Part shown: positions 1 to 7,933 of the stretch, piece after piece
Layout: the number at the start of each line of letters is the position of its first letter
Numbering within the stretch: position 1 is the stretch's first letter
Origin: Arthrobacter sp. zg-Y820
GTDB lineage: Bacteria > Actinomycetota > Actinomycetes > Actinomycetales > Micrococcaceae
Direction: 5' to 3'
NCBI RefSeq assembly: GCF_030142155.1
Contig: NZ_CP126247.1
Coordinates: 3,224,001-3,288,000 of the forward strand
Length of the DNA: 64,000 nt
Made by a program: the position numbers and the translations under genes
The notes under the pieces: model-generated
What the model saw: only the letters and a program-made list of their open reading frames with translations
Told to the model about the DNA's origin: nothing
Databases searched by the model: none

Positions 1-1
1 G

Positions 2-268
2 TGTTACTTCTACAAGAATCCCCAAACCTACATGCCGCCGGACTATCCCGACGTGCCGATGGATTACGGCAACGCCTGGCAGGAAAGTCCCACCAGATTC
101 CGCTTCGCCACCCATGCCGAGGCCTACAACGCGTGGCAGCAGGGAATGCCCTATTACGAGGCTTTTTGCCTCAACTACGTGCCCGTGACACCCGGCGGGG
201 TTTCCCAGTGCGAAGGCATCCAGGCAGGAACGGTTGATTCCTACACGGGAGAGTACGTCGGCCCCTGA
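2..268 (+). CDS. Hypothetical protein, C-terminal part (5' end outside the window)
   Basis: The reading frame is open from the first bases of the window to a TGA at 266-268, so only the last 88 or so residues are visible and the start lies upstream. The visible part is rich in Tyr, Pro and Gly and holds three Cys (one at the very edge). It has no hydrophobic stretch long enough for a membrane segment. I do not recognise the family. It converges on the flavin oxidoreductase gene, whose stop is only 9 nt away. It could be the tail of a secreted or cell-wall protein, but that is a guess from composition. Confidence 0.6.
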   Translation, partial: CYFYKNPQTYMPPDYPDVPMDYGNAWQESPTRFRFATHAEAYNAWQQGMPYYEAFCLNYVPVTPGGVSQCEGIQAGTVDSYTGEYVGP

Positions 269-277
269 CTGGACTGC

Positions 278-1192
278 TCACTTTCCGACTCGGAGCCCGC
301 CCCGCGCAGCGGCGACCAGCTCCCGAACCTCCGGCGCCACCTCCTGCCCGAAGCGGTCCAGGTCCTCGGCGCTGTCGGTGGCGAGAAGAAAGCCGGAAAT
401 GCCGTGCTCCAGGGCGATCTGCGCCAGCTCCCGCGCCCACTGGCCCGGCGGTCCCCGCAGCAGTCCGCCGCCGGCAGCGGAGAAGCTGCCGCTGAAGTTC
501 AGCAGCCGGCGCACGACGGCGGGATCGCGGCCCGCTGCGGTGGCGGCGTCGTCGATCCGGGCGTTTAGCGCTGCCAGATCGGCCGGCCCGCCGGGCAGAT
601 ATCCCAGCGTGGGCACCCACCCGTCAGCCGTTTCCCCGGTGAGCCGGAGCATGCGCGGCTTGTAGGCACCGAGCCAGATGCCGACGTCGTGCGCCGGAGC
701 CGGACCGCGCTTGGCGCCGTTGACGTGATGCACACGCCCGTCCACCCGCAGCGGACTGCGGTCCGACGCCTCCCAGACGCCGCGGATGATCCGGATCGCC
801 TCCGCCAACCCGGTGACCGCTTCGCCCGGTTCCAGCCGCTGCCCGCCGACCGCCTCGATCGCGTCCCAGAACGCTCCGGCGCCGAGTCCGAGCTCGAACC
901 GGCCGCCGCTGAGCAGATCCAGGCTGGCCGCACTGCGGGCCACGAGCACCGGCTGGCGGAGCGGCAGGTTCAGCACGTTGGTGGCCAGCATGATCCGCTC
1001 GGTGCGGGCCGCGGCATAGGAGAGCAGGGTCCAGGTGTCCAGGAACCGCGGCTGGTACGGGTGGTCCTGGAAGCTGGCCAGGTCCAGTCCCGCAGCCTCG
1101 GCCGCTACGGTCAGCTCCACGGCCCGGTGCGGCGGCGCGGCGGCCGGGGTGAGGAAGGCGCCGAAGAGCAGTGTGCGGCCGTAGTCGGGCAT
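278..1192 (-). CDS. LLM class flavin-dependent oxidoreductase
   Basis: A 304-residue protein of the bacterial luciferase-like monooxygenase superfamily, a TIM barrel that uses FMN or F420. Family signs are the N-terminal strand FGAFLTPA, the segment LASFQDHPYQPRF followed by TWTLLSYAAARTERI, the strand ATNVLNLPLRQPVLVAR near residues 90-107, and the GGRFELGLGAG segment typical of the family. The substrate cannot be told from sequence. The start is supported by a GAGGAG ribosome site six bases before ATG. A second member of the superfamily lies at 22860-23879 but is not closely similar, so this is not a local duplication. Confidence 0.85.
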   Translation of the reverse strand: MPDYGRTLLFGAFLTPAAAPPHRAVELTVAAEAAGLDLASFQDHPYQPRFLDTWTLLSYAAARTERIMLATNVLNLPLRQPVLVARSAASLDLLSGGRFELGLGAGAFWDAIEAVGGQRLEPGEAVTGLAEAIRIIRGVWEASDRSPLRVDGRVHHVNGAKRGPAPAHDVGIWLGAYKPRMLRLTGETADGWVPTLGYLPGGPADLAALNARIDDAATAAGRDPAVVRRLLNFSGSFSAAGGGLLRGPPGQWARELAQIALEHGISGFLLATDSAEDLDRFGQEVAPEVRELVAAARGGLRVGK

Positions 1193-1255
1193 GGGGCGCT
1201 CCTCGGGCTCGGCGGGTCACGGTGAGGGTGCCCAGTGTAGACCGGCGGGGTGCGG

Positions 1256-1972
1256 CTAGACCGGGTGGGTCAGGAAGATCCATTCCGGCGACTTCGGGTT
1301 TACCGGGCTGTGGTCCCAATCGCCCCAAGTGCGGTCCACCGTCAGCCCTGCCGAGTCCAGCCCCCTCAGAATGTCTTTCCGGGAGGGGAACCTCAGGGTT
1401 TCCGTTGTGGTCCAGGTGCGGGCGCCCTGGGCCCAGCAATCGACGTGGGTTATCAGGTCGCCGTCGCGGTGGACTTCCGTGCGGACCGTCCCCCGGGCGG
1501 TGCGGCGGCTGCCCGCCGTCTGCCAGTTCCGCCAGGCTTCCGCCGCGGGATTGCGCACTTCAAAAGCCAGGCGGCCGCCGGGCCGCAGGGCCCGCGCGGC
1601 CTGGGCCGCCCCTGTTGCCCACGCCCCGTCGTCCAGGAAGTACTGGGCAACGTGCCCCGTCATCAGGACAAGGTCCGCCCAATCTGCCGGCAGCTTTTCG
1701 GCCGTTCCGTGCAGCCACGAAACGGAGGCGCCATGTCCCTGGCGTTCCGCCACGGAGAGCATGGTGCGTTCCGGCTCGACGCCGATTACCTCGTGCCCCT
1801 CGCCGGCCAGCAGGCTGCACAGCAGACCCGTTCCGGCCCCGATGTCGGCAATCCGTGCTGCGCCCAGCCCGGCGGCCAGGTCCAGGTAGAAGTCCAGGTC
1901 GCGGCGGCCCTCGCTGTCGGTGTCGTAGGCGGCCGCGAGTTCGGGAGTGGCGTAGTAGTTGCCGGGGGTCAT
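1256..1972 (-). CDS. Class I SAM-dependent methyltransferase
   Basis: A 238-residue Rossmann-fold methyltransferase. Motif I (DIGAGTG) is at residues 43-49, the acidic end of strand 2 is at GVEPE, and the post-II/III region has ALRPGGRLAFEVRNP. The substrate is unknown. Only GCC separates its ATG from the stop codon of a truncated HAD reading frame (1976-2113), and both are in the same frame. It is therefore probably translated by coupling from that short frame and transcribed from its promoter. No good ribosome site of its own is visible. Confidence 0.85.
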   Translation of the reverse strand: MTPGNYYATPELAAAYDTDSEGRRDLDFYLDLAAGLGAARIADIGAGTGLLCSLLAGEGHEVIGVEPERTMLSVAERQGHGASVSWLHGTAEKLPADWADLVLMTGHVAQYFLDDGAWATGAAQAARALRPGGRLAFEVRNPAAEAWRNWQTAGSRRTARGTVRTEVHRDGDLITHVDCWAQGARTWTTTETLRFPSRKDILRGLDSAGLTVDRTWGDWDHSPVNPKSPEWIFLTHPV

Positions 1973-1975
1973 GGC

Positions 1976-2113
1976 TTATCCCCGGACCAGGTTCTCGACC
2001 GGCGACTCCGGGCGGCCCAGCCTGGCGCCGGCGACGGCGACCCGTTCACGAAGCGGCGGATCGTGCACCAGCGTGCCGCTCCAGTCGAAGATCACTGCGT
2101 CAAAGGTGGGCAT
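1976..2113 (-). pseudogene. Truncated HAD-family hydrolase N-terminus
   Basis: An intact ATG opens a 45-residue frame beginning MPTFDAVIFDWSGTLV, which contains HAD motif I in the DxxGTL form, then stops at TAA after a short alpha-helical stretch. Real HAD phosphatases of this type run to 200 residues or more, so motifs II-IV are missing and the product cannot be a working phosphatase. A -10-like TAGGTT lies six bases before ATG, suggesting a leaderless message that also covers the methyltransferase three bases downstream in the same frame. It could be a deletion remnant or a leader frame retained for expression of the methyltransferase. Confidence 0.75.
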
Positions 2114-2122
2114 GGGAGAAAC

Positions 2123-2623
2123 CTATCCGAAGCTGATTCCCAGCACCTTCCGCAGGCCGTCGGCGCGGAGCGCGTCTTCCACGTCCCGGAGGCCGATTTT
2201 TTCGGCAACGCGCCGGGAGGCGGCGCTATCGGGATGAATGATGGCAACCAGCTCTTGGACCCGCAGCTCGTCTCGGGCATGGTCCCGGCACGCCGCAGCC
2301 GCTTCCGTGGCGTAGCCCCGCCCCTGAACGTCGACGCGCATATGGTAGCCAACCTCCAGTTCCGTCCGGCCGTTGACATCCTGCCAGGTCAGGCCGCAGT
2401 CACCCAGGAAGGTTCCGTCGAGGCTCTCCACGATCCACAGGCCGTGGCCGTGGTCCGTGTAGTTCTTCTCGTTCCAGGCGATCCATCCCAGGGCTTCGTC
2501 CCGGGTCTTGGGCGCCGGGTAGTAGGTCATGACGGCGGGATCGCCAAGGAGCGCTGCCATGTTCCCGAGGTCCGCTGCGGTCATTTCACGGAACCGGAGC
2601 CGGGCCGTAGGAGGAGGAATCAT
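2123..2623 (-). CDS. GNAT family N-acetyltransferase (RimJ/RimL-like)
   Basis: A 166-residue acetyltransferase of the RimJ/RimL-like GNAT subgroup. It opens with TARLRFREMTAADL, has the LEVGYHM strand, and carries the acetyl-CoA pyrophosphate loop QGRGYA at about residues 100-105, followed by the alpha-helix ATEAAAACRDHA. The acceptor is unknown. I place the start at ATG 2623 because TAGGGT lies exactly six bases upstream, the spacing seen at other leaderless genes here. A GTG two codons further up (2629) is possible but would sit directly on that hexamer. Its 3' end overlaps the promoter of the truncated HAD frame. Confidence 0.85.
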   Translation of the reverse strand: MIPPPTARLRFREMTAADLGNMAALLGDPAVMTYYPAPKTRDEALGWIAWNEKNYTDHGHGLWIVESLDGTFLGDCGLTWQDVNGRTELEVGYHMRVDVQGRGYATEAAAACRDHARDELRVQELVAIIHPDSAASRRVAEKIGLRDVEDALRADGLRKVLGISFG

Positions 2624-2696
2624 CTCCACACCCTATGCGCCGGAGGGACGAAGGCACACCGCCCCTCCGGCGTTCCGGGTTTGTCCGGCGCCGGGC

Positions 2697-4907
2697 CTAA
2701 CCGCGGCCCTTTCCGCCGCGCCCCTTTCCGCCGCGTCCCTTGTGACCCGGCCGGCCCGGATTGGTGTCCTGGCTGAAGACCTGCACCACCGCCGGGCGCG
2801 GAGCCCGGACTTCGCCGCGGGCCGGCGCCCCGCCGTCGGGCACGTAATCCGGAAAGTAGGAGGTGTGCGCGCCGTAGCTGCCGTCCTCCCCGGGGTGCTG
2901 CACGGCCACGAACACCATGGATTCCTCATCGTGGATCACCGGCCCGCAGGTTTCGCCGTCGCGCGGGACCGACAGGAACTGTTCCACCTTCCCGCGTTCC
3001 CGCCCCGCAAGCCCGACCTTGAACAGTCCGTCGTTGTAGCCGATGCCCGACGGCGCCCCGTCGGTGGAGATCCAGAGGTTGCCGGCGGAATCGAAGGCCA
3101 GGTTGTCCGGGCAGGAAATGGGGCTGACCTTGTCCCGGGGATAGCCGCTGAAATAGGTGGCGCCGCCCTGGGCCGGATCCCCGCAGAGCATCAGCAGGTT
3201 CCAGCGGAAGTCGGTGGCCGTTGCGTCGTCGCGGGCCTCCATGATTTCCACGATGTGTCCGTCGCGGTTTTCCCGCCGTGGGTTGGCCTCGTCGGCGGGC
3301 GCCGTCGCGTCCACACCGCGGTTGGAGTTGTTGGTGCAGGCCACATAGACGCGGCCGGTGGCGGGATTGGGCTCCACGTCTTCACAGCGGTCCATCTTGG
3401 TGGCACCGGCCTTGTCAGCGGCCAGCCGGGTGTAGACGAGCACTTCCTCCACGCTCATGCCGGCAACCGTCGACTTGCCGCGCACCACAAGGGGCAGCCA
3501 GGTGCCTCGCCCGTCGAATCCGCCGTCGGACGGAACGGCTCCCGTGCCGTCGATTTCGGCCGCCGGCGAGTTGCCGGCGAACCGGGCAACATACAGGTCG
3601 CCTTCGCTCAGCAGCGTCATGTTGTGGCGCTTGTCGTTCTTCCGGTACTTGTTCTTGGAGACGAACTTGTAGAGGTAGTCGAAGCGCTCGTCGTCGCCGG
3701 AGTATGCCACGGCCTTGCCGTTGCGGGCGATGATGACGTTGGCGCCCTCGTGCTTGAACCGGCCCAGGCTGGTGTGCTTGCGCGGCACCGACGCCGGGTC
3801 CTCCGGGTCCAGTTCCACGATGTAGCCGAACCGGTTGGGCTCGTTCCGGGTTTCCGGGCTGCGGGCGTCAAACCGCGGGTCTTCCTTTTCCCAGCCCATC
3901 GCCGTGGGCTGGCTGCCCAGCCCGTACCGCTTGTCCTCCGCGCTGCTGCCCTCGGTGCGGAAGAAGCCGTTAAAGTTTTCCTCGCCGGAGAGCACCGTGC
4001 CCCACGGGGTGCTGCCGCCGGCGCAGTTGCCCAGCGTGCCGGACACGTACCGGCCCTGCGGATCGGCTGCGGTTTTCAGCAGGTCGGAGCCGGCCGCCGG
4101 TCCGGTGAGTTCGAAGACGGTGTCCAGGGTGATGCGGCGGTTCAGCCGGGCGCCGCGGACGTAGGACCAGGGCGTGCCACGCGAGCCGCGTTCCAGTTCC
4201 ACCACTGACATGCCGACGGCGCTGCGGAAGATGTTGCGCCGCTCCGCTTCCTCCGCGGCCGAGGCCGGAGCCGCCGGAAACATGATTTCCGGGTTCACGT
4301 ACTCGTGGTTGCAGACGAGCAGGCCCTTTTTGCCGTTCGGCTGGCGCAGGATTTCCAGATAGTCATTGTTGTAGCCGAACTGGCGGGCCTGCGCGGCGGC
4401 GTTCTGCGCGCCGAAACTGAACTCCGGCGAATCCGCAAACAGCGGATCACCCCAGCGGAGCAGCGGTTCCCAGTCATAGCCCGCGGGGACGTCGAAGCTG
4501 TCCACCGCGGCGTCCACCGGAGCGATGGGCGTAAAACCCAGGCGTGCGGTCTTGGCTCCGCGGCCCGACGACGGCGCTGCCGCTGCCGCCGTCGGCGTCG
4601 GACCGCTCAGGGCCAGCACGGCCGCGCCCAGCACCCCGGCCGCACCGGCGCCCAAAGCGGTGCGCCGGGAGAACTCCGCCGACACGATGTCCCGGAAGTA
4701 GCTGTTGGCGGAGGTGTTGCACACGGCTTTGCTGCAGGCGTTGTCGCATTTCAGGGCGCAGGTGACCGCGCTGCGCTTGCCGCGGGTGTGTCCCAGCATC
4801 GGCAGCAGCCTTTTCCGCGGGGCGGGGCTGGCCGGTGCGGGGTTTGGGGCGGGGTGTTGTGCGGCATTCGGCGCGGCAGCGGGTTCGGGGTTCAACAGGT
4901 TCGACAA
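2697..4907 (-). CDS. phoX: PhoX-type alkaline phosphatase (DUF839), Tat-exported
   Basis: A PhoX-family calcium/iron-dependent phosphomonoesterase that would release phosphate from organic esters outside the membrane. I start it at TTG 4907 because GGAGGAAGG lies nine bases upstream, giving 736 residues. Residues 50-63 hold four Cys (CX3CX3CX4C) typical of the N-terminal extension of actinobacterial PhoX. A twin-arginine motif SRRTALG at 80-86 is followed by a hydrophobic Ala/Leu-rich core to about 102. The body carries the GNCAGGSTPWGTVLSGEENF signature. The C-terminus ends in a Gly/Lys/Arg-rich repeat (KGRGGKGRGG). A PHO-box-like direct repeat lies about 70 bp upstream, which fits phosphate-starvation control. 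The frame stays open far upstream, but that part lacks a start context. Confidence 0.92.
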   Translation of the reverse strand: MSNLLNPEPAAAPNAAQHPAPNPAPASPAPRKRLLPMLGHTRGKRSAVTCALKCDNACSKAVCNTSANSYFRDIVSAEFSRRTALGAGAAGVLGAAVLALSGPTPTAAAAAPSSGRGAKTARLGFTPIAPVDAAVDSFDVPAGYDWEPLLRWGDPLFADSPEFSFGAQNAAAQARQFGYNNDYLEILRQPNGKKGLLVCNHEYVNPEIMFPAAPASAAEEAERRNIFRSAVGMSVVELERGSRGTPWSYVRGARLNRRITLDTVFELTGPAAGSDLLKTAADPQGRYVSGTLGNCAGGSTPWGTVLSGEENFNGFFRTEGSSAEDKRYGLGSQPTAMGWEKEDPRFDARSPETRNEPNRFGYIVELDPEDPASVPRKHTSLGRFKHEGANVIIARNGKAVAYSGDDERFDYLYKFVSKNKYRKNDKRHNMTLLSEGDLYVARFAGNSPAAEIDGTGAVPSDGGFDGRGTWLPLVVRGKSTVAGMSVEEVLVYTRLAADKAGATKMDRCEDVEPNPATGRVYVACTNNSNRGVDATAPADEANPRRENRDGHIVEIMEARDDATATDFRWNLLMLCGDPAQGGATYFSGYPRDKVSPISCPDNLAFDSAGNLWISTDGAPSGIGYNDGLFKVGLAGRERGKVEQFLSVPRDGETCGPVIHDEESMVFVAVQHPGEDGSYGAHTSYFPDYVPDGGAPARGEVRAPRPAVVQVFSQDTNPGRPGHKGRGGKGRGGKGRG

Positions 4908-4977
4908 GGGTTCGGGCCTTCCTCCGGCGGTTGTGTCGCTGCCCACGCTCGCAGTGCCAGGCGACGTACAGAAGGAT

Positions 4978-4999
4978 GATTGTTGAACGCCGGATGAAC
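4978..4999 (-). promoter_or_regulatory. Putative PHO box (PhoP operator) upstream of phoX
   Basis: On the minus strand two 11-bp units run head to tail, GTTCATCCGGC then GTTCAACAATC. This fits the actinobacterial PhoP direct-repeat pattern with conserved GTTCA at 11-bp spacing; the first unit is near consensus, the second keeps only GTTCA. It lies 71 bp before the phoX start, where a -35 region would be expected. Confidence 0.6.
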
Positions 5000-5136
5000 A
5001 TGTCAGGCAGAGGCCCGTTCCGGCAACGCTCCCCCGCCGGGAATTCTGCAGGGGAACGGGAGGTTTGACCCAAGGGAGCCGCGCGCCGGCACGGCGCACC
5101 GCCCGGACCATTGAACATTTGTTGAAGGGAACAGAA

Positions 5137-5853
5137 ATGCCAACGCTTGGAATCATCGGAAGCGGAAACATTGGATCGGCAATTGCCCGGCTCGCCGTTG
5201 CAGCGGGGATGAACGTGGTCATCGCGAACTCGCGCGGCGTCGACTCGCTGCAGGGGCTCGTTGCCGAACTCGGACCGCTGGCGAAGGCCGGCACTGTCGA
5301 AGAGGCAGCCAGCCTTGGTGATGCGGTGGTGCTTTCGATTCCGCTGGCCGCCGTCGAGGATCTGCCGGCCGGACTGCTGCAGGGTAAGATTGTCCTGGAT
5401 ACCAGCAACTATTACCCCTCCCGCGACGGCCGCATCGCGGAGCTCGACAACGGAAGCAAGACGACGAGCGAACTGGTGCAGGAACTGCTCGGCGGCGCAC
5501 GCTACGTCAAGGCGTTCGGCAATATCCTCGCGCACCACATTCCCCTCCTGGCCCGCCCCAGCGGTGCTCCGGATCGCACCACCCTGCCCATCGCCTCCGA
5601 CGATGCCCGCCTGAAGGCCGAAGCCGCCGCGCTCATTGACCTGCTGGGCTTTGACACGCTGGACGCCGGAACGCTTGCCGACTCCTGGAAGTTTGAGCCT
5701 GAGTCCGCAGGCTACACACGCATCTATCTCGCGGATCAGAGCACCCCCGACCAGGAGCTGATGTCCTCCGTTCCCGCTCCGACACCGGCCGACCGGGTCA
5801 AGGCTGCCCTGGATTCCGCGACCCGGGTGAACGTCGCCGAGCGGGCCTTCTGA
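5137..5853 (+). CDS. NAD(P)-binding oxidoreductase, F420-dependent NADP reductase-like
   Basis: A 238-residue protein with an N-terminal Rossmann dinucleotide site (GIIGSGNIGSAIAR, residues 4-17), then VVIANSRG at the end of the second strand, where Asn/Ser/Arg usually binds the NADP 2'-phosphate. It belongs to the group annotated as NADPH-dependent F420 reductase (Fno) or coenzyme F420-binding domain proteins. Whether F420 or another partner is used cannot be read from sequence. ATG is preceded by GAAGGGA seven bases upstream. It diverges from phoX and converges on the small membrane protein gene. Confidence 0.75.
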   Translation: MPTLGIIGSGNIGSAIARLAVAAGMNVVIANSRGVDSLQGLVAELGPLAKAGTVEEAASLGDAVVLSIPLAAVEDLPAGLLQGKIVLDTSNYYPSRDGRIAELDNGSKTTSELVQELLGGARYVKAFGNILAHHIPLLARPSGAPDRTTLPIASDDARLKAEAAALIDLLGFDTLDAGTLADSWKFEPESAGYTRIYLADQSTPDQELMSSVPAPTPADRVKAALDSATRVNVAERAF

Positions 5854-5875
5854 GCAGTCCTGCCGCTTGAGCTTG

Positions 5876-6142
5876 TCAGCGGCTCGGATCGGTAGCGCGG
5901 ATGCCGTCAGCGATCGTTGCGCCGGGATGGCTGGAACGGTATTCCCGAACTTGCCGCGGATCGATTCCTGCGGCTGAGGCGGCTTCGGATCCCACCCGTC
6001 CCAAGACGCTGGGCGCGCCGGCCCACAGCACCAGCGCCAGCGCCGTCATTCCCAGACCCAGCAGAAGATTGTCCGCAACGATCCAAGCGGCCAGGCCACC
6101 GGCGGCAAGGAACAAAAGCGCCAAGGAAAGTGCATATTTCAC
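5876..6142 (-). CDS. Small membrane protein of unknown function (88 aa)
   Basis: Starts at GTG with GGGAGG six bases upstream. Residues 5-25 and 28-45 form two hydrophobic helices. The rest, about residues 55-88, is hydrophilic and contains IDPRQVREYRSSHPGATIADGIRA, suggesting a short cytoplasmic tail. I do not recognise a named family. The downstream gene converges from the other strand. Confidence 0.65.
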   Translation of the reverse strand: MKYALSLALLFLAAGGLAAWIVADNLLLGLGMTALALVLWAGAPSVLGRVGSEAASAAGIDPRQVREYRSSHPGATIADGIRATDPSR

Positions 6143-6245
6143 GATTTGCCTCCCTGTGTGGAAATCCCCATCGTTGCGCCGCGGTACTTTTGTGTCAAAA
6201 CGAAAGGGGCGAAACGCTGCCCGGCCGCCGCGCGTCCAACTCGTG

Positions 6246-6587
6246 CTAACGACCCGCGTTGGAGGTCCGGTATAGGCGGCGCAGGTACCGCGTGTGGACG
6301 AAGTCGCGCTTCACCCATTCCCAGTATGAAAGTCCGGGTTCCAGGCCAAGTTGCTGCCACAGCCTGCCTCCGCAAAGGACCGATCCCCCAAAGACGGCGA
6401 CCAGAAAGAGAAGGGCTTCGATCAGGGAAATCTCCCAGAGAATCAGAAGGGCCGCATAGCTCCAGGCTGTCAGGACGGCAGAGCCCAGCCAGGGAATCCA
6501 TTTCATGTCCGGGATGCGCGCCGGGCTGCTCGCAACGCCCAGGCTCAGCCCGATAAGAACGATGACACTTAGCTGCAACACCTGCAT
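6246..6587 (-). CDS. Hypothetical membrane protein (113 aa)
   Basis: From ATG 6587 the product has three hydrophobic helices (roughly residues 3-20, 30-48 and 50-70) and a basic aromatic C-terminal tail (SYWEWVKRDFVHTRYLRRLY). A longer in-frame reading back to 6737 would translate part of the 52-bp palindrome and lacks a ribosome site, so I reject it. No family recognised. It lies downstream of menC on the same strand, but the palindrome between them probably separates the transcripts. Confidence 0.55.
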   Translation of the reverse strand: MQVLQLSVIVLIGLSLGVASSPARIPDMKWIPWLGSAVLTAWSYAALLILWEISLIEALLFLVAVFGGSVLCGGRLWQQLGLEPGLSYWEWVKRDFVHTRYLRRLYRTSNAGR

Positions 6588-6690
6588 GGTTCTGCGCCCC
6601 CGTGATCGGCCGTGGACCTGCTCTCGTAGGTGCGAGGCTACCAAACGCGCTACCTGACGAGCCGAAATCCTCCCTTCTGGGAAAAATCGA

Positions 6691-6742
6691 CCGTTTTGGG
6701 ATTCTGCTGCCACTGCGCAGTGGCAGCAGAATCCCAAAACGG
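6691..6742. repeat. Perfect 52-bp palindrome with an extra half-site
   Basis: Bases 6691-6716 and 6717-6742 are exact reverse complements (26 + 26 bp, no loop), beginning CCGTTTTGGGATTCTGCTGC. A third partial copy of one arm follows directly at 6741-6757 (GGCAGCAGAATCCCAAA). Read on the minus strand it lies 38 bp after the menC stop and is followed by five T residues four bases on, so it may act as a menC terminator. The length and perfection of the arms are more than a terminator needs. Confidence 0.9.
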
Positions 6743-6779
6743 CAGCAGAATCCCAAAGTGGCAGGGAAACCGCGGCGAA

Positions 6780-7835
6780 CTACTGCTGCGCGGCGCCGGG
6801 AAGGCCAGAAGCCCCCGGAACCGCCGGCAGCTGCGCGTACACCCGCGCCAGCCGGTCCAGCCACCATCGGGTCACGTCTTCATCGGCGGCATAGCGCTCC
6901 AGCAGCTCCCCGGACACCGGCACATCGCGCACCGCCAGCGCTCCGCCGTCGGGCAGCAGCGATTCCTCCGTCACGTCGCCGGTCATCAGCGACAGCGTGC
7001 CCAGCCCGCAGGCGTACGGCAGCTCGGGCAGCGACGCGGCCAGCGCCACGCCGGCACGGATCCCCACCGAGGTATCCAGCGCCGAGCTGACAACGGCGGG
7101 CAGGCCGGCCGCGGCCACGATGGCCAGGGCCCGGCGCACTCCGCCCAGCGGCGCCACCTTGACCACGATCAAATCCGCGGCGTCCTCGCGCGCCACCCGC
7201 AGCGGGTCGGTTTCCTTGCGCACGCTCTCATCGGCGGCAATCAGGACCGGAATGCCGCGGCGGGCGAGTTCTTCCCGGACCGCGCGCAGCCCGGCGATGT
7301 CCGGCACCGGCTGCTCGGCGTATTCCAGCCCCGCCTCGGCCAGGGCTTCCAGGGCGGCGACGGCGGTGGGCACGTCCCAGCCGCCGTTGGCATCCACGCG
7401 GATCCCGGCGTCGGGCAGCAACCGGCGGACCTCAGCCACCCGGGCCAGGTCCTCGGCGACGGTCTGGCCGCGCTCGGCCACTTTCACCTTCACGGCTGAC
7501 ACCGCGCCGAAGCGGGAAAGGATGCCTTCGACCTGGGCCACGCCGACGGCGGGCACGGTGCCGTTGACCGGCACCGTGGTGCGGACGGGCTCGGGGTACC
7601 CCTCCCCCGCCGCCTCCAGGGCGGCGGCAAGCCAGGGCGCGGCCTCGGCGTCGTCGTACTCGGGGAACGGGGAGAACTCGCCCCAGCCGGCCGGGCCGGG
7701 CAGCAGCAGGGCCTCGCGGTGCAGGATGCCGCGGAACTTCACCCGCATGGGCACCGAGACGACGCGGGCCTCGGAGAGCAGGACGGAGAGATCCGGACGG
7801 AACCCGGTCACCGGGGGAATATCAGGGATAGCCAC
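6780..7835 (-). CDS. menC: o-Succinylbenzoate synthase (MenC)
   Basis: Dehydrates SHCHC to o-succinylbenzoate in menaquinone synthesis. The 351-residue protein is an enolase-superfamily member. The KxK pair is at 116/118, metal ligands are Asp148 (VDANGG), Glu174 (EYAEQP) and Asp202 (AADES), and the second catalytic Lys is at 226 (VVKVAP). All expected catalytic residues are present. The start is GTG with TAGGCT six bases upstream, a leaderless pattern. The other men genes of this window are at 38.8-41.9 kb. The C-terminus has an extra Pro/Gly/Ala-rich tail after the barrel. Confidence 0.92.
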   Translation of the reverse strand: MAIPDIPPVTGFRPDLSVLLSEARVVSVPMRVKFRGILHREALLLPGPAGWGEFSPFPEYDDAEAAPWLAAALEAAGEGYPEPVRTTVPVNGTVPAVGVAQVEGILSRFGAVSAVKVKVAERGQTVAEDLARVAEVRRLLPDAGIRVDANGGWDVPTAVAALEALAEAGLEYAEQPVPDIAGLRAVREELARRGIPVLIAADESVRKETDPLRVAREDAADLIVVKVAPLGGVRRALAIVAAAGLPAVVSSALDTSVGIRAGVALAASLPELPYACGLGTLSLMTGDVTEESLLPDGGALAVRDVPVSGELLERYAADEDVTRWWLDRLARVYAQLPAVPGASGLPGAAQQ

Positions 7836-7841
7836 CCAGCC

Positions 7842-7847
7842 AGCCTA
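7842..7847 (-). promoter_or_regulatory. -10 element of leaderless menC transcript
   Basis: TAGGCT on the minus strand, six bases before the GTG start at 7835. No ribosome site lies between them. Confidence 0.55.
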
Positions 7848-7933
7848 GTCCCGGCCAGTGCACGCCGCCGCATAAGGCCGGTCGCGGCGGTCGTTCAGCC
7901 AAGTGCCAAGATCCAATGGCAGACTAGTAGGCG

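Noticed and set aside
4908..5408. Extension of phoX to a 903-residue protein
   Set aside because: The extension runs through the PHO box and the divergent promoter region, and TTG 4907 has a strong ribosome site that fits the family's N-terminus.
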